DNA of 64,000 nt from Trichoplax adhaerens (lineage: Eukaryota; Placozoa; Uniplacotomia; Trichoplacea; Trichoplacidae): contig NW_002060947.1 of assembly GCF_000150275.1 (NCBI RefSeq), forward strand, positions 8,402,043-8,466,042, in the 5' to 3' direction. The notes under the pieces were generated by a model that made no database searches, was not told the DNA's origin, and saw nothing but the letters and a program-made list of their open reading frames with translations. Position 1 is the first letter of the stretch; every line of letters starts with the position of its first letter. Shown here piece by piece: positions 37,260-50,081 of the stretch. A program made the position numbers and the translations under genes.

Positions 37260-39537
37260 GTTCGACGTTTTATAGTACTAAATCAACAATCTCTTATCCT
37301 CGTTTTTAAAAATTTTCCACTGCTGGGTTAGTATTATACAACTATATATAGCACTTGGCTGGAGGTAGGTAAAATCGACTTGTCGATGGTAATTTCCTTC
37401 TTTATTTGCTTGTAAGGCAGACTTTAATTAGACAACACAATCAACTATCAATTCAATATAACTGAAGGAGTGTTGATAGAAAACTTGGTATTAATTTGAT
37501 TGCAATTGTATTATTAGAGACGTAACGACTCCATAAGGACTTGATTTTCTGTAGTTTATTAAGATGAATAATAACTTTAACTACTTTAGACAATTGTATT
37601 GGATAACTCTTTTCTACTCTGTTATATCATGATAATAAAATATGCCATTAACCAATAAGGGAAAAGAAAGGTGATAGTTTATTAGTTTAGTTTTAAATGT
37701 CGTCATAAATAAAAGAAAATGAAAAATAAAAATAAAAATTACATGAAATGATTGGTGCATCAATTGGATCGTCGTGGTTTATCATTGCTTTCCTAAATGA
37801 TATCATCGCGTCCTACTGACAGCTTCTCAGTCCAATAATAAAAAAAAAAAATTATGTAGACTCTCTAAGCCAAGCAGTAGTAGAAATGGAGTAATCTCTT
37901 TAGTCGGTATTTACGTCATATACGAGTACCCGTATGTCTTGCTCGACATTCCTGATAGCAATTATGCGCACCATTAAAATGAATGAGACTTGACTTAGTT
38001 GAGAAGTAAAACGATTCACTTCAAGACTGGAAATATTATGAATTCTAGGTGCATCACTACCAAGTGCTTAGTAGTTTACTTTGCCATCAAGAAATAAATA
38101 TAATCAGAAGGAATAGTCAAAGGATGACTTTGCAGGCCTGCAGATTTGTAGGGAATAGTTTTTGCATTCTCACGAATGTGGAATGGCAAGTACGATTAGG
38201 CTAACGGCAGGGTATTCTACCCGAGGCTAGCCATAGGCAGGCGTTCAATAAAACTAGAAATAGGGGTGGTGTTTGTCAAAAATCGATCTACCCTGATATA
38301 CTCGTATGTAGCGGTTATCGTATCTTTAGCCTTTATTTATGATCATGGCTAGTACTATTAAAATTGCGGTATGTAAAAAATTCAATCAGGCGATGACGGT
38401 AACTTGCGTTGCATTATCGGTCGTTACTGTTCGCTTGAAGTAAATATATGTGCCATAAAAAATATCCAATTGTATCATCTCTACATACTTTAGAATTTCT
38501 GAACCAAGGGTATTGATTCAGTTTTATTCAGTCCATATACAAAACTAAATATTTTATGCAGTTAGTAATATTCTTGTAGATGAACGTCTTGGCTGAGAGT
38601 AAAGTGCTGTAGTTTAGACTGTTTGGATTAAACCAGAGTACTAATACACAGTCTACTGCACACTAGCCCTATTCCATTTCTATGCATGCTATATTGCAAT
38701 ACTTTACTCAATTTGCGGTCGATGTCGTTTGTAAATTGGGACAAATAGGAATATAAGACTGCAAAGCTACTCGTAGCGTTATTGATGAACTCGCAAGACA
38801 ACTTGAGCTGCAATCCTGTCAAAGCAGCGACCATCCTGAGGAACAGTTTCTGTAACCATGTGATATTAGGGTTGATCACTTTTATCATAGTGACAACATG
38901 GAATGGAACTTGTAGTCTATACCTCAATCCATCATTTTAACGGATCTAATGTTAATGGATTTGACCTGAACTATGATAAAACATTCGCTATGTCTAATCC
39001 GAAGCTGAGCGATTATCCGTTTATCCTCACTGCAACCTTTTCTTTGTCGAATCCTAATGAATTATAATTATTGATAGACAACATGGAACAGTGACAGATA
39101 GTTTGTATTGGAAACTTTAAAGAAATAATATTACTCAATACTGTAATAAAAAATAATAAAAATGTCAAGAGCCAATTGCTTAAGGTTATATTAATCTGTC
39201 TGAGTGAAATTGGAGCCAACTTTTAAGCATATTTCTGAAAAATTGAAGGAAAAAGCAACACTGCTCCTATGCAGTAGCTGAATATTAGACCCCAAACCTT
39301 TCCCTGTGAGTCAGTGACACATCCAAATATGCCGCTGGAACGGCTCTATCCCTACATTATATTTGTCCTAGTAAATATGTAAAGTGTGAACGAAATGAGC
39401 ATCTTTTAAAATCTTAATTGATTGACTTTACAATTGCGGCGTTTCTGAATATATCATAGGGAAATAATTGGATCTACTGAATATCTTGCAACCATTTTTT
39501 TTCGAGAGCTTGGCCAAGCCTTAATGGTCTGTCCAAT

Positions 39538-39588
39538 GTACGTACGTATGTACCAGAGTCCCAAAGCAGTGTACAGTATATTGTACAC
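39538..39588. repeat. Cluster of short palindromes in a CpG-rich patch
   Basis: GTACGTACGTATGTAC at 39538-39553 and GTGTACAGTATATTGTACAC at 39569-39588 (9 of 10 arm bases pair). Just downstream, 39620-39850 is rich in CpG compared with the rest of the window. It could be a promoter or part of a decayed transposon end; neither can be shown. Confidence 0.5.
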
Positions 39589-40086
39589 ATTTACTGAACT
39601 GTAGACTGTAGTACGGTACTGTAAATTACGGGCAGTACCCGTGTGTGCGCACTAGCACTCGACCGTTTTGCGCAGGTCCGTTGTATACTCAAAATAGGCC
39701 GAACCCGCGAAATCGCCATTTCAAAAGCTGTCCCGCTGGTCATACGGAAGCTAGATGATGGTGGCGGACACGAGAGCACCATACTACTCTCAGTATAGAA
39801 AAGTTCAGAATAAGAAGGAGCTCCACGATATTACCACCTGGCTCATGTTGATCCGATCGCCGTGGCTTGCAAGAATTGGGTAAGATCGCTTCTAGCCAAT
39901 TTGTCATTTTGAATGTAGATTATGTTATGTTGAAAATGGATTGATGCAATATCGAATCTATTCAATTCGACCGACCTACGAGGTCAACAGTGTCATCGCT
40001 TAATAGGCTGTGAAAAGAATGTAGATCACCAGCAGAAAATACGAGTAGAATAGTTTGTGCTAGGTGGAGAGTGAGGACAGCAAAGC

Positions 40087-40317
40087 GTGCAAATGCTGTC
40101 TTGTTTTGATACATCAATAGCCTCATTCACTTTGAATAGGGTAGGTAGTAAAGCTGTTCCGCAATTTATTGTATGGATAGGTTGTATAGAAGGAAATGAC
40201 ATACAACTTAAGATTAATATCCAATCTAAAACAGTTGATAAGAATAGGCAAATGCATAGATTAGGGTTAGATAAGACATGTTTTGACAAGTTCGAGTATA
40301 GTCATCGCAGCTGAAAA
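40087..40317 (+). CDS. Short ORF of unknown function, possibly a remnant
   Basis: An open frame of about 75 codons that reads like real protein (SIASFTLNRVGSKAVPQFIV, then WIGCIEGNDIQLKINIQS). It has a stop directly upstream, no good ATG at the start and no visible splice partners. It sits in the remnant-rich region, so it may be a fragment of a dead element. I do not recognise the family. Confidence 0.25.
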
Positions 40318-40489
40318 GTAAAACTAATCATCCATTGGAGATTGGATTTGCATACAAAGTCCTGTAAGTTCAAGTGATCTGGTTCATAGTCTTAATGTGG
40401 TCAACAAATGGGGTAGCGTATTAAATCCGATATGATCCCGAACATCGGCTGTAAGAAATGTGACCTGTCTACCAGAGCTTGTTCGACTG

Positions 40490-41235
40490 CTATGTTAGGT
40501 ATCTCAAATCGATATAGAACCAGCAATAGAATCTGCCATGATAAAATTTAAAATTTTTGATATCAATGACACGATCAGTAGTGTTAGTTGAGCAAGTTTG
40601 ACTGTAATGATATTTTACCAGTTGAGACAGCAGAGCATTTTGCACCATGACTTTGGCCGATACGGATAGATCAATGCACTGAGTTGCTTTGTAGCTAGGA
40701 CAAGGGATATGCATGTATCAAATTAGTCAGTTGTATTTGTACACATGCTCGGAAATAATGCCATATGTCCAATTCTCCATCTTGAATGAGATAATCCATT
40801 CTTATGGTTGTACTGCATCCTCCTTCATGAAGTCAATGAGACACAATATTATGGTTTGTGGAAGGAATATGGATGCATCAAAGATTGGAGTTTGATCCCA
40901 GTTGTCTTTGTACAGTACCTGCAGTTCGAAATGCTACTACTGTAGATATTGTATTCTCCTTCGGGAATCTGGCAGTGTGTTATCATTTGCATAATTACTA
41001 TAGCTGAATGAAAGCGCAGAGTTATCTTGCAGGACAGTGTATTTTCTATGCACAAGATTCGAAATAGTTCTAGTTATTGTATCCATCTTGATGAACTGTA
41101 AGTGGATGAGACACTAGATCATCATTGAAGGAAGCGATACAGATGCATCATAATTTTGAGCTGGATTTTCCTCATACAGGCAGTTTGAAAATAGTGCTGC
41201 TATATGTTGATCACTCTTTGTTAATGGAATATTCT
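40490..41235 (-). pseudogene. Decayed protein with internal repeats, minus strand
   Basis: Two DNA blocks about 270 bp apart (about 40810-40960 and 41085-41230) are similar and, on the minus strand, encode related peptides. One reads LYKDNWDQTPIFDASIFLPQ then IILCLIDFMK; the other reads LYEENPAQNYDASVSLPSMM, a stop, then CLIHLQFIKM. Between and below them are further protein-like pieces (NALLSQLVKYHYSQTCSTNT near 40600) broken by stops. This looks like a gene with internal protein repeats that has lost its reading frame. I do not recognise the family. Confidence 0.45.
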
Positions 41236-41285
41236 CACAAACACAATTTAGGTATCACTCCTTGACTCTGTTGACGAAATCGGTT

Positions 41286-42648
41286 ATGGCTTCTAATGTT
41301 GAAATAAAAGCTAAAGTTACAGATATTGAAAAATTAAAGCATTTAGCGAAAGAAGTTTCTGGCCAACCTGGTAAACTCATTGAACAGGAAGATACCTTTT
41401 TCTTATGTGACCATGGTCGACTAAAGGTAATGCTTTTAAACGGATTTTAGCGCTCATAGTTAATCGGAGTTTGGATAAGCAATGCATTCCGAAATAAATA
41501 ATATCCCCCTCCTCATTGATCGTCTTATTAATTAGTTGCGAAAATTTCCAAATGGTCAAGGAGAGCTAATATTTTATAGCAGGGCTGATCAATCTGGACC
41601 CAAGCTATCGAATTACCATATCACTAAAGTAACTGTAAGTCAATCATTATACGTAAAACTTGACGCGCAACTGCGCCTACTTTAAATACTCATGTTTAAG
41701 TTTTGCTACGATTATGGTCATTGCGTGCACAAATGTAAACCGTGTCAAATTCTTTCTATCCAATTTAGGAAAATACCGATGATTTGATTCATACGCTAGA
41801 TTTAGCGTATGGAATTAGAGGTACCCCTTTAATACGCGTATATTTATATTGCGACAATAATATTAAATTTTTATGAATAGTTGCTTGATTAGTTCAGTTC
41901 GCTTGGGAATTAGAACTTCTCCGTTAGTATTTGGCTATGATTGCATCGTATGTACAAATAATTTTTTTCGCCTGTTAATTTAACACGCTACAGGTGTCGT
42001 TAAAAAGAAGCGATATCTGTATCTTGTTGGTCAAACTAGAGTCCACGTTGATACTGTCGATGGTTTAGGGAACTTTATGGAACTCGAAGTAAGTAGACCT
42101 TTGAATTATCCACCGATATGAGTTTATAATGGAAGATATACCAATAAGATATTTCCATACACTAGTTTATTCAGTGATAGTAGAATTTCATATTTGAAAT
42201 AGTGTCTCAAAATAATTTGACTGAATTTTTGATTTCTTGCTAAATTTCACTTTATTACATAAATCACTTCATTACCAAGGACTATTTATGTCTATCAAAT
42301 ATTAATAATATCCACCATCGGTTGACCATCTAAGCTACAAATATGATCTATTCTGAAATAATAGTACATCATGATAATCATTTCATTAAAAGAACTAACA
42401 AGACTTTTGTGTTGTCACAAAATTACATTCAGTAATATCACTAAACTATATTTGTAAGATTAGCAAGCTCATATCATAACAGAACAAAGTCAGTTCATTG
42501 CATATTGATATTGTAGGTAGTTATGAAGAAAGGACAAAGCTGCGAAGAAGGACAGGCTATAGCCGAGGATTTAATGGCTAAATTGGAAATAGCCAAGGCA
42601 GAATTGTTAACGTCTGCCTATATTGACATGTTGCAACGTAAGAGTTAA
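41286..42648 (+). CDS. CYTH-domain protein (class IV adenylate cyclase / thiamine triphosphatase-like), paralogue 1
   Basis: Five exons: 41286-41426, 41536-41634, 41769-41820, 41994-42088 and 42517-42648, giving 172 residues. The protein is a single CYTH (triphosphate tunnel metalloenzyme) domain. It starts MASNVEIKAKVTDIEKL, the 'NVEIKA' N-terminal strand of the family. It continues QEDTFFLCDHGRLK, LRKFPNGQGELIFYSRADQS, GPKLSNYHI, GVVKKKRYLYLVGQTRVHVD and VDGLGNFMELEVV, ending in the helix EDLMAKLEIAKAELLTSAYI. Basic and acidic tunnel residues (EIK, GRLK, KKKR, R-x-H-x-D, E-L-E) are all in place, so it is likely an active phosphohydrolase or cyclase-type enzyme; the substrate cannot be told from sequence. 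All phases close, and the start is the first ATG before the conserved strand. Confidence 0.9.
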
Positions 42649-42879
42649 CCTATTACATAAAGGTCGTGTTTTTATTGGTTAAAAATTTTAATGGTTTCCT
42701 TGATACCTTGATACATCTATAACCTTACAATATGCTGTTTCCAAAAAATAAATGTTCCTCTTTATTGCATACCGTGTTTTGTTATCAATTATACTGTCAT
42801 AGATGATTGTTAAAGTCTTCAAGCCTTAACTCAATGTCAGTTTAGGCTTAACTTCGTATAAAATCTCGTTCCTGAGTGA

Positions 42880-43580
42880 ACTTTCGATGCCTACATGTTG
42901 GCGCAAGATATTCATCCTTGTTTAACTATCCTTGTTAAGACGATACGATAGCCTTATTAAATGTATTGCTAACTTGCTATTAGTTAACGATGAAGACTTA
43001 TTGTTGTAGTAACCATGATTAATATAAGAAGATTGACCGATATCGACCTCATTCGACTAATAATAAAATAGAACACTCTTTATTAACTGAAGGTATGTCG
43101 ATGTCTGCTTGTTGGCACAAGGTACTTATGCTTGTTTATTTGTCTTTAAAACGATACGGTAACCATATGAAGGTGTTACTAACATTGGACATAAATATGA
43201 ATGAAGATCTCTTCTAACGTACTGTTTAGTTAATGCTTAAAATTCGTTGTTGTACCACCCTTGATTACTACAAGAAGACTAACCGATACTGGCCTCATTT
43301 AACTATTAATAATATCGAACAGCTCGTTATTAACTGAATTTAAGTCGATGTCTGCTTTGTTTGCACAAAATATTCTTCCTTATATTACTATCTTAATTAA
43401 GGCAATTCGGCAACTTTTGTGAATATTTTACTAGTTTACTGTTAACTTAATGATTAAGACTTGTTAGACCACCCTTGATGAAAATAAAAAGATTGGCAGA
43501 CATTGGCCTCTTCCCCCAAACTCTATTCGACCAATGAATAAAATAGAACTCTTTGTTTTAATCGATACTGACAAAATGGA
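42880..43580. repeat. Three diverged tandem units, 212 and 249 bp apart
   Basis: Landmarks 'tcgatgtctgcttgttgg' (starts near 42885, 43097 and 43346), 'aagacgatacg', 'gaagattgaccgatatcgacctcattcgac' and 'aaatagaac.ctct' recur in the same order. The array ends at about 43580. Confidence 0.85.
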
Positions 43581-43982
43581 CATTAATTTAAAAATAGAGC
43601 CGCCATGAATTCATCTCAAAAATACTTGACAACATAGAGATGGTTTAATGCCGCCGAGTTCCTATCGTAATATCAGTAGGTAATAACTTTTACAGTCTAT
43701 ACGATAATTTAATTATCTTAGTTAAATGATAACTTGTATCACAACTCGTAAACAATTTAGTTATGATCGTGACGTATGATGCTCATGATGAGACTGCATA
43801 CACAATTCCATAAACAAGTAAAAATTTATAGATTGAGTAATAAAGGTAAATAAAGAAATCATGAAAATTATCCAGGTACAGTTTGATAATAAAATTTGTT
43901 ATATCAACTGTACTTAGCGCGTAGATCATACAAAGAGTTTTATATTAACGAATATGTAAATTTTATTGCTGATTTTTAAACG

Positions 43983-44360
43983 ATTGAGATACTATGTCAT
44001 AATGTAACTAGCTTTGACAGTTATGGATAAACTTCTTACAATAACAGATCTTAGAAAAGAAGGACTACGATCAATACTAACAGCAAAGCGTAGGCGCTTA
44101 AAGATCTTATCTAACTTGTTTTCAACATCAAGATTGCAAATAACTTCATCAAATGCTTTCACAATTTAGTATGAGAATGAAATTCTATGACGTATATCAT
44201 ATTCAATGGAGCTGAATTCAATAAGCTTGAATTATCATAAACATTACTTATGCATACCAATTGTATATTATTTTTAACAACCCTAGATTGTGGTATTACT
44301 TTTGGCGTTATATCAAATTTACTTCCACACAACAAGTTGGTAACAATAGCTTATCTAGCA
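43983..44360 (+). repeat. Dispersed repeat, copy A
   Basis: Similar over its length to 48158-48545, in the same orientation. Shared stretches include 'ttgagatacta', 'acttcttacaataacagatcttagaaaagaaggact' and 'gcttgaattatca..aacatta'. In both copies the most conserved part encodes the peptide DLRKEGLR on the plus strand. Confidence 0.75.
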
Positions 44361-46751
44361 GGGTGACTACAGGTTTATTCCATAGTGCAACAGTGCAGAG
44401 ATGTAATATATCTTCCTGTAAGATATTTAGTTATAATAAAAGGCAATAAATGCAAAAAAATTCGTTATAATATGAGCTTAATAAATGCATTAAGCGAAAT
44501 TATAGCAAGGTGATATCGTAAGCTTACACAAATGTTGGCAGCAAAGTAGTAACTACAAGCCATTTTCTAGACTTAGGCATTTGCCTATGGTGCGATTCCA
44601 GAAAAACGATAAATATACCGTATCTTCACTTAAAACGTATACTCCCAAACAGAAAATATGTATTAAAAGTAGACAAAAAGTTGTCTTACAAACGTCAAGT
44701 GAGCACTTTCTCTATATAAGGTCATCTAATCAAAATTAAATCAAATTATTTTTTAATACAAAAGAAAGCATAATCTACAGTTTTATTTGGCAGTGTACGA
44801 AAATATATAACGAGTGAGAAATATTATCTGTACATAAAATATATTACCTAAAAAATAAGTCAAAAATTTTCCTAAAAATTTTCCTATGTAAAGTCAAATC
44901 CTGGCAGAATTCTCGGCTAAATGAATTATAAAAGAAAATTTTCTGTTAATCAACGAGTTCATAAATCATTCAATAGGTACCAGATCGTTTTAATCCTTAG
45001 CTAGGATTTCCTAATATTTCTTGATACAATAAATATCATAGAATTAATCATTTAATTATATGAAAAAGAAAATTATGACTCCTTAGACTTGTAATAGCCG
45101 TGAAAATGTCATAGCTGTTACTAATCTCACATGTAATTTTGTTTATATACGGCTGATTGCATGGTAAAAGATCGGTTAAGCTGATCATCAGTGACATTAC
45201 GCTAGAAATTACTTCAACTCTGCAAAAGCATTTAAATTATAAAGACGCGATGACGCACAGATAAAATTAAAAAAATAAAATGAGATATTTTCAAGAAACT
45301 CCATTTGCTTAAGAATTAATAGATTCACTTTCATAGTCTCACTGCTATGGATACGTATTCTAAACCGACAACAATGCGATATTGTTTCAAAGTTAATATC
45401 AATAGGTACACCAAAGCTATAGATTAATCTATAGTTGTTGACATATTACTAAGGCAATATCTAAACAGTAATGTTTGACTTTGTTGTAACTACCCCACCT
45501 TCGTAACACATTATTACAGTAATTATTTAAAATCACCCCCATTGGCTACCGATCAATAATGCTTGAATATGTACTGAGTTAATATTCTATATCGCTATAC
45601 GGGAATTTTAGTTCATATTCAGATTGGAATATAAAATCGACGTTTATCATTAATTAATTTTATACCGTCATATACTAATGATCTCAGGGATTATCTTAAT
45701 TACTTATTTATTAACAATGTACAATATTGGCGACTGATGCTAGCTAGAAATTGATTATTGCCAAGATGCTTTCTGGTTTATATTGTATTATGTACATAAA
45801 AAATTCCGATAGCATTAAATGAAGGAACTTTATAGAATAATTTTTGCCATACAGACATTTTCTTGCCTTCAAAGGATTAATAAGTGTTGAAAGATTGTTA
45901 AGATTTCATAGAGAAGTTATCTATAAAATTCCCTGAGTTGCCATGATTTACATTATGTTATTGATAAGTAAAACGAATAAATAGTTACTTCAATATAATG
46001 CATATGAATTGTGCACCCGATCACACTTTAAGGTTAAATGTTACAGAAATAATATAAGGGTAATTTATGGTTGGAAATGGCAATGTTTCTTTCCGTTAGA
46101 ATATTAAAACTTCACTATAGATAAACAGCACGAAATAATTTTAAAGAAGTTTATTCTGCAAATGTGGATTCTAAGCTTTTAAGGCAAATGTTTAGAAATT
46201 TTAAAAGAAAGTATTCGAGAGCTTAACAACTATTTCTATGATATTGTCTATGCTTTAGAATTGTTGACATTAACGACCACCTGTAGGGGGTAGTTGTTAT
46301 ACCTATGTTCCTTTTATGTGAGAAATGACGAAAGATATTTCATAATTTATCGCAGCATGTATTGCCATTCTATTCATCTGGCTTAGTTACCAAACTAAGA
46401 AACAATTAGACCATTATAATTTTGGGGCCGCCTATTTATGGGAATTAGTGCTGCTATTGTAATTTCTTTTCCTATATAAAGACTGGATACTACCGGGAAG
46501 ATCATTTTATTATTTTTTGGAAACAGACACTTAAATCTTAAAATCTTGTTTACCGGATAGTCTACTTACCCTATATCTAGTATTTCAAACGCTAGCACCT
46601 TTCTAATAGAAAGTTTGATGCAAAGATCCGAAAGTTGTATCAAGTTTACAATAATTTGTGTAATTTACTTAACCATCAGTACTATTACGTTGCCCGTATT
46701 ATAATTTTCGCTAGTCATAATCGGTTAAATCCTTACAAGTTTCAATCACTC
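44361..46751. other. Intergenic, nothing recognised
   Basis: Uniform AT-rich sequence. No exon with a splice partner, RNA gene or repeat array could be supported on either strand. Confidence 0.5.
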
Positions 46752-49700
46752 ATGAGAGACAGCATGTCAGAAAATTTCAAGGCAAATGTAAGTTCGATCA
46801 GTTTTCAGGGTCTTCTAAGCGGTTGTTGTAATAGCAATGAAAGTTTAGATTACATACATTGCGTTATTTTAACATGATTAGCATTTTTGGATAATTTACA
46901 GTCTTTAACACAGGTATTTACAGTCTGATATAGACGTAGCTTTGATTTAACTTCGACGTACAGTATACAGTATTTAGTTAGGGAGATCAGTAACTGGTTA
47001 AGCATAACTTGTTGAATAATATGAAAAGTTTCTTTTATGCTTTGAATGGTAGAACAACAATTCCTATCGTAAAAGGGAGAAAAGGGCTTTGGCTTGGATT
47101 GAAGCCGTTAACGGTAAAAAAAACTTTGGCTGGACTACACCGGGAAAACTAAGAGATGGTGTTGCCTTATGCAAGTAAGTATTGCAGTACACTGTTATTT
47201 ATGATTATTGCCAAGTTAATAATAGCAGACTTAAGTATCTATCGTTTGGGTAAGTACAGGCGGTTAAAGATGAGTAAAAGATGTATATTACAGAATAATA
47301 ACAATTTCTTTCTGGTCCTCATTGTGGATGCAAATAGTAGGTCAAGACAAGTTTCACATTACATAACTTACTAGGGGGCTGGTTGTCTAATATCATGAGA
47401 TTATAAGTTTTCATATTTAATTATTGAGCGACTGTAGCAGCTATTGCGCATTAGTACTACTACTAATTGATGGATTTATTAGGCAACCTAACAGGCCAGT
47501 AAAATTTATTACTACAGCCGATATAGCTGCCCAATAGGTTAATTCTAATTTGAAAGTACCAAGAAGTTTCCATCTAATTAAACTATGAGAGAGTACAATA
47601 TATTAGTAATTTAGCTAAAAGAAGTTTAATTATTCTCCTGGCCTTTCAGAACTGACCTTATTCAATTTAAAGCTTAGTTGGCATAAATTTAGTCGATAGA
47701 AATTTTATTATCCCAGCTAATAATCTGGCAATAACTAATGTTATTATAGATCTAACTATAACCCTCAATAATTAGCTATAGAGATACGTACAATTATGAT
47801 ATCATAAACTCTCAGTTAAACTGATCTATTTATTTATGTGATCCGAGGATTTCAAATAATAAGAATTGATCAAATTTAAGTTGAAGTATAGATTAAGCCA
47901 CTTTTCTAACCAATTATCTGGATGTGTTGCGGGTGCAACAGTTTAGTAATAAGGTTTGGCACCCTGTAGAGAATACGTTCTTTAGGTGAACTAAGTAGAA
48001 TACAATAGAGTGAAGCCTACGTGACTACGGATACAGTTAATAAGTATTAGGACTTATTGCGGGAGGTCATAACAAAACCTGTTCTACTAACTGTAATTAG
48101 AGTATAGATCAGACAAGTAATTTTATATTGGCCGATTTTACTACTGATTCTCTACAGATTGAGATACTACATAATAATACAACAAACTCTGGCAGACAAG
48201 GAAAACTTCCTACAATAGCCGATCTTAGAAAAGAAGGACTAAGAACAACAATAGCAGAAAAGCATAGCTTGAATAAGTTATTTAAATTGTTTACAACTCT
48301 ACGATTTCCGAACAACATCACTTAATACTTACAGAACTTAGTATCAGAATAAAATACTACGATTAGTATTATATTCTACGAAGCTGAAATCAACATACTT
48401 GAATTATCACCAACATTACATATATATACCTATCGTTGTTAATAGCCCCAGATTTTTTATTATTTTTAAGTTATATCTCATTTACTTCTACATAACATTT
48501 TGTCAACAACAGCTTATATAACAGCTTCATTACAGAAGTCAAGTTAGTTAATTATAACTATTTCATCAAATATCGACTACGCGGCATATTCTATTCGTCT
48601 TTAGCCTTCTAGAGAATTGCCTGTCTCTCAATAAGAACTCTTATTTATTTACAAAAATTACTTGTATTAAAAAAAGAAAACTTTGCATGATATATACTAC
48701 CATCAAATGTTTACAGATGATTAAAAGATTGATTTACCTGATAAAACTAGAAGCAATCCTTATTTTTATGAGTAAAGATCGGCCGTAATGACATATAGGT
48801 TATTATAGAAATACGTCAGTAAATAATAAATAGGAAATATAGAATATAAATATGTAAGTGTAACGGTAATACGGGAATTAAAGCGAAATGATAATTTTAA
48901 GTTCTACTATATGCAATTAAAGAGAGAAAATAGTATGTTCAGTAATGGAATAAAAATCAGTTATAAATCTGCATCTTAAAATTCATCACAAATGCTAGAC
49001 TAATCCAAAAAGTTAGATATCTGAGCATTTTTACAGACATGTTTAATGGTTCAGGTATTTCATTTTAAGTATTGATCAAGAGTTACATTTGTAATATTAA
49101 TACATGTTTAACTGTTAATATCGGATATCACATTTAGTTATGTTTCGTAGTAAATAAATATTGGGATAACGGTTTCAATAATATTGCCGATAGTTCTTTA
49201 TGTTTTACATCCACATGTTATTAAAATAACAGTAAGCTATATAAGGTTTAACAAGATGATAACAAGTATTTTACTCAATAATCAAAAAATTTTTGCATAA
49301 ATAACCATTTCAATTTTCTATCCCTCGTAGCCTAATTAATAACCTCCAGCCTGGAAGTATATCACAAGTAAGCACATCTAAGATGGCATTTAAACAGGTG
49401 CAATAATCCGAATAAAAAGAATCTGTTTTAGCATTATGATACATTTTTAATTTAGATAGCGTAAACTTTTCATTATTTAATATTGCTAACTTATGCTTAA
49501 CGTATCTTGCTTTAGAGGGAAAATATTATGAGCTTTTTGAAAGTCATCTACCAATATGGTGTACCTAAGCAGGAAATTTTTAAACCTGTTGATTTACTTG
49601 AAGGATCTAATATGTTACAGGTACTGGTAATGTTCGTATGCAAAGAGAAAATGCAATATATCAAATATAAAATTAGTTTATTAAAATACGATCGACTACT

Positions 49701-50081
49701 CTATATGATAGTACCTAGAGCCATTCTTTGCTTCTTTGTCGTGGTACAAATCTGACTTTAATTAATTATTTTCGCAGGTTATATGTACTATAGAGGCTCT
49801 GGGTCAGTTGGTAAGGATTAATTTAAATATAGCTAGATAGAGATTTTTTTAACATAAATTACAAATTGTAAACAGTAGGAATATTAAACAGAAGAAACAT
49901 TTGGAATCATATTATATTCATTAATATATTGATATATTCGTCTTGACTCTGCTGCTTATAGGCTCATAAAAAAGGTTACAAAGGACCGGCTTTGAATGAT
50001 AAAGTAATTCCACTGAAATGTGTATCCTTTTCTGAACAAATTTGTAAGGATTTAGCTTTAGATTTCGTGAACTTAATATGA
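46752..50081 (+). CDS. Transgelin-like CH-domain protein lacking the calponin repeat (paralogue 2)
   Basis: Six exons on the plus strand: 46752-46787, 47053-47174, 49331-49397, 49516-49620, 49778-49810 and 49962-50081, giving 160 residues. Exon 1 gives MRDSMSENFKAN; the second ATG (46764) is an equally likely start. The CH domain reads RALAWIEAVNGKKNFGWTTP, GKLRDGVALCNLINNLQPGS, RENIMSFLKVIYQYGVPKQE, PVDLLEGSNMLQ, VICTIEALGQL, AHKKGYKGPALNDKVI. Exons 3-5 are exactly 67, 105 and 33 bp, as in the other two paralogues. The C terminus (SFSEQICKDLALDFVNLI) replaces the calponin repeat, so actin binding should be weaker or regulated differently. Intron 2 (47175-49330) contains a dispersed-repeat copy and a fragment of a CNBD2 exon. 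Confidence 0.88.
48158..48545 (+). repeat. Dispersed repeat, copy B, inside transgelin-2 intron
   Basis: Partner of 43983-44360 (see there). It retains an open stretch reading TIADLRKEGLRTTIAEKHSL; copy A reads TITDLRKEGLRSILTAKRRR. Similarity runs on past the ORF to about 48540 ('ttatatc.catttacttc.acataaca'). Confidence 0.75.
49045..49116 (-). pseudogene. Fragment of the CNBD2 last exon and 3' flank
   Basis: About 70 bp match the end of the CNBD2-like gene at 23979-24052 in the same orientation, about 47 of 52 identical over the best part ('agtattgatcaagagtta', 'tgtttaactgtt'). Read on the minus strand it gives TVKHVL...TLDQY, the frame broken by a small indel. It is a non-functional stray copy in an intron of transgelin 2. 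Confidence 0.75.

Larger units (their letters stand above)
37260..41285. other. Gene-poor region with decayed coding remnants and a CpG-rich patch
   Basis: From 38.6 kb on, the base composition becomes less AT-rich and short ORFs become dense on both strands, but none has a confirmed exon structure. It contains remnants described separately (40.5-41.23 kb) and a CpG-rich, palindrome-bearing stretch at about 39.53-39.85 kb. A small GGGTA/TACCC hairpin lies near 38209-38222. The region is best read as an old, mostly dead element or gene. Confidence 0.45.
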
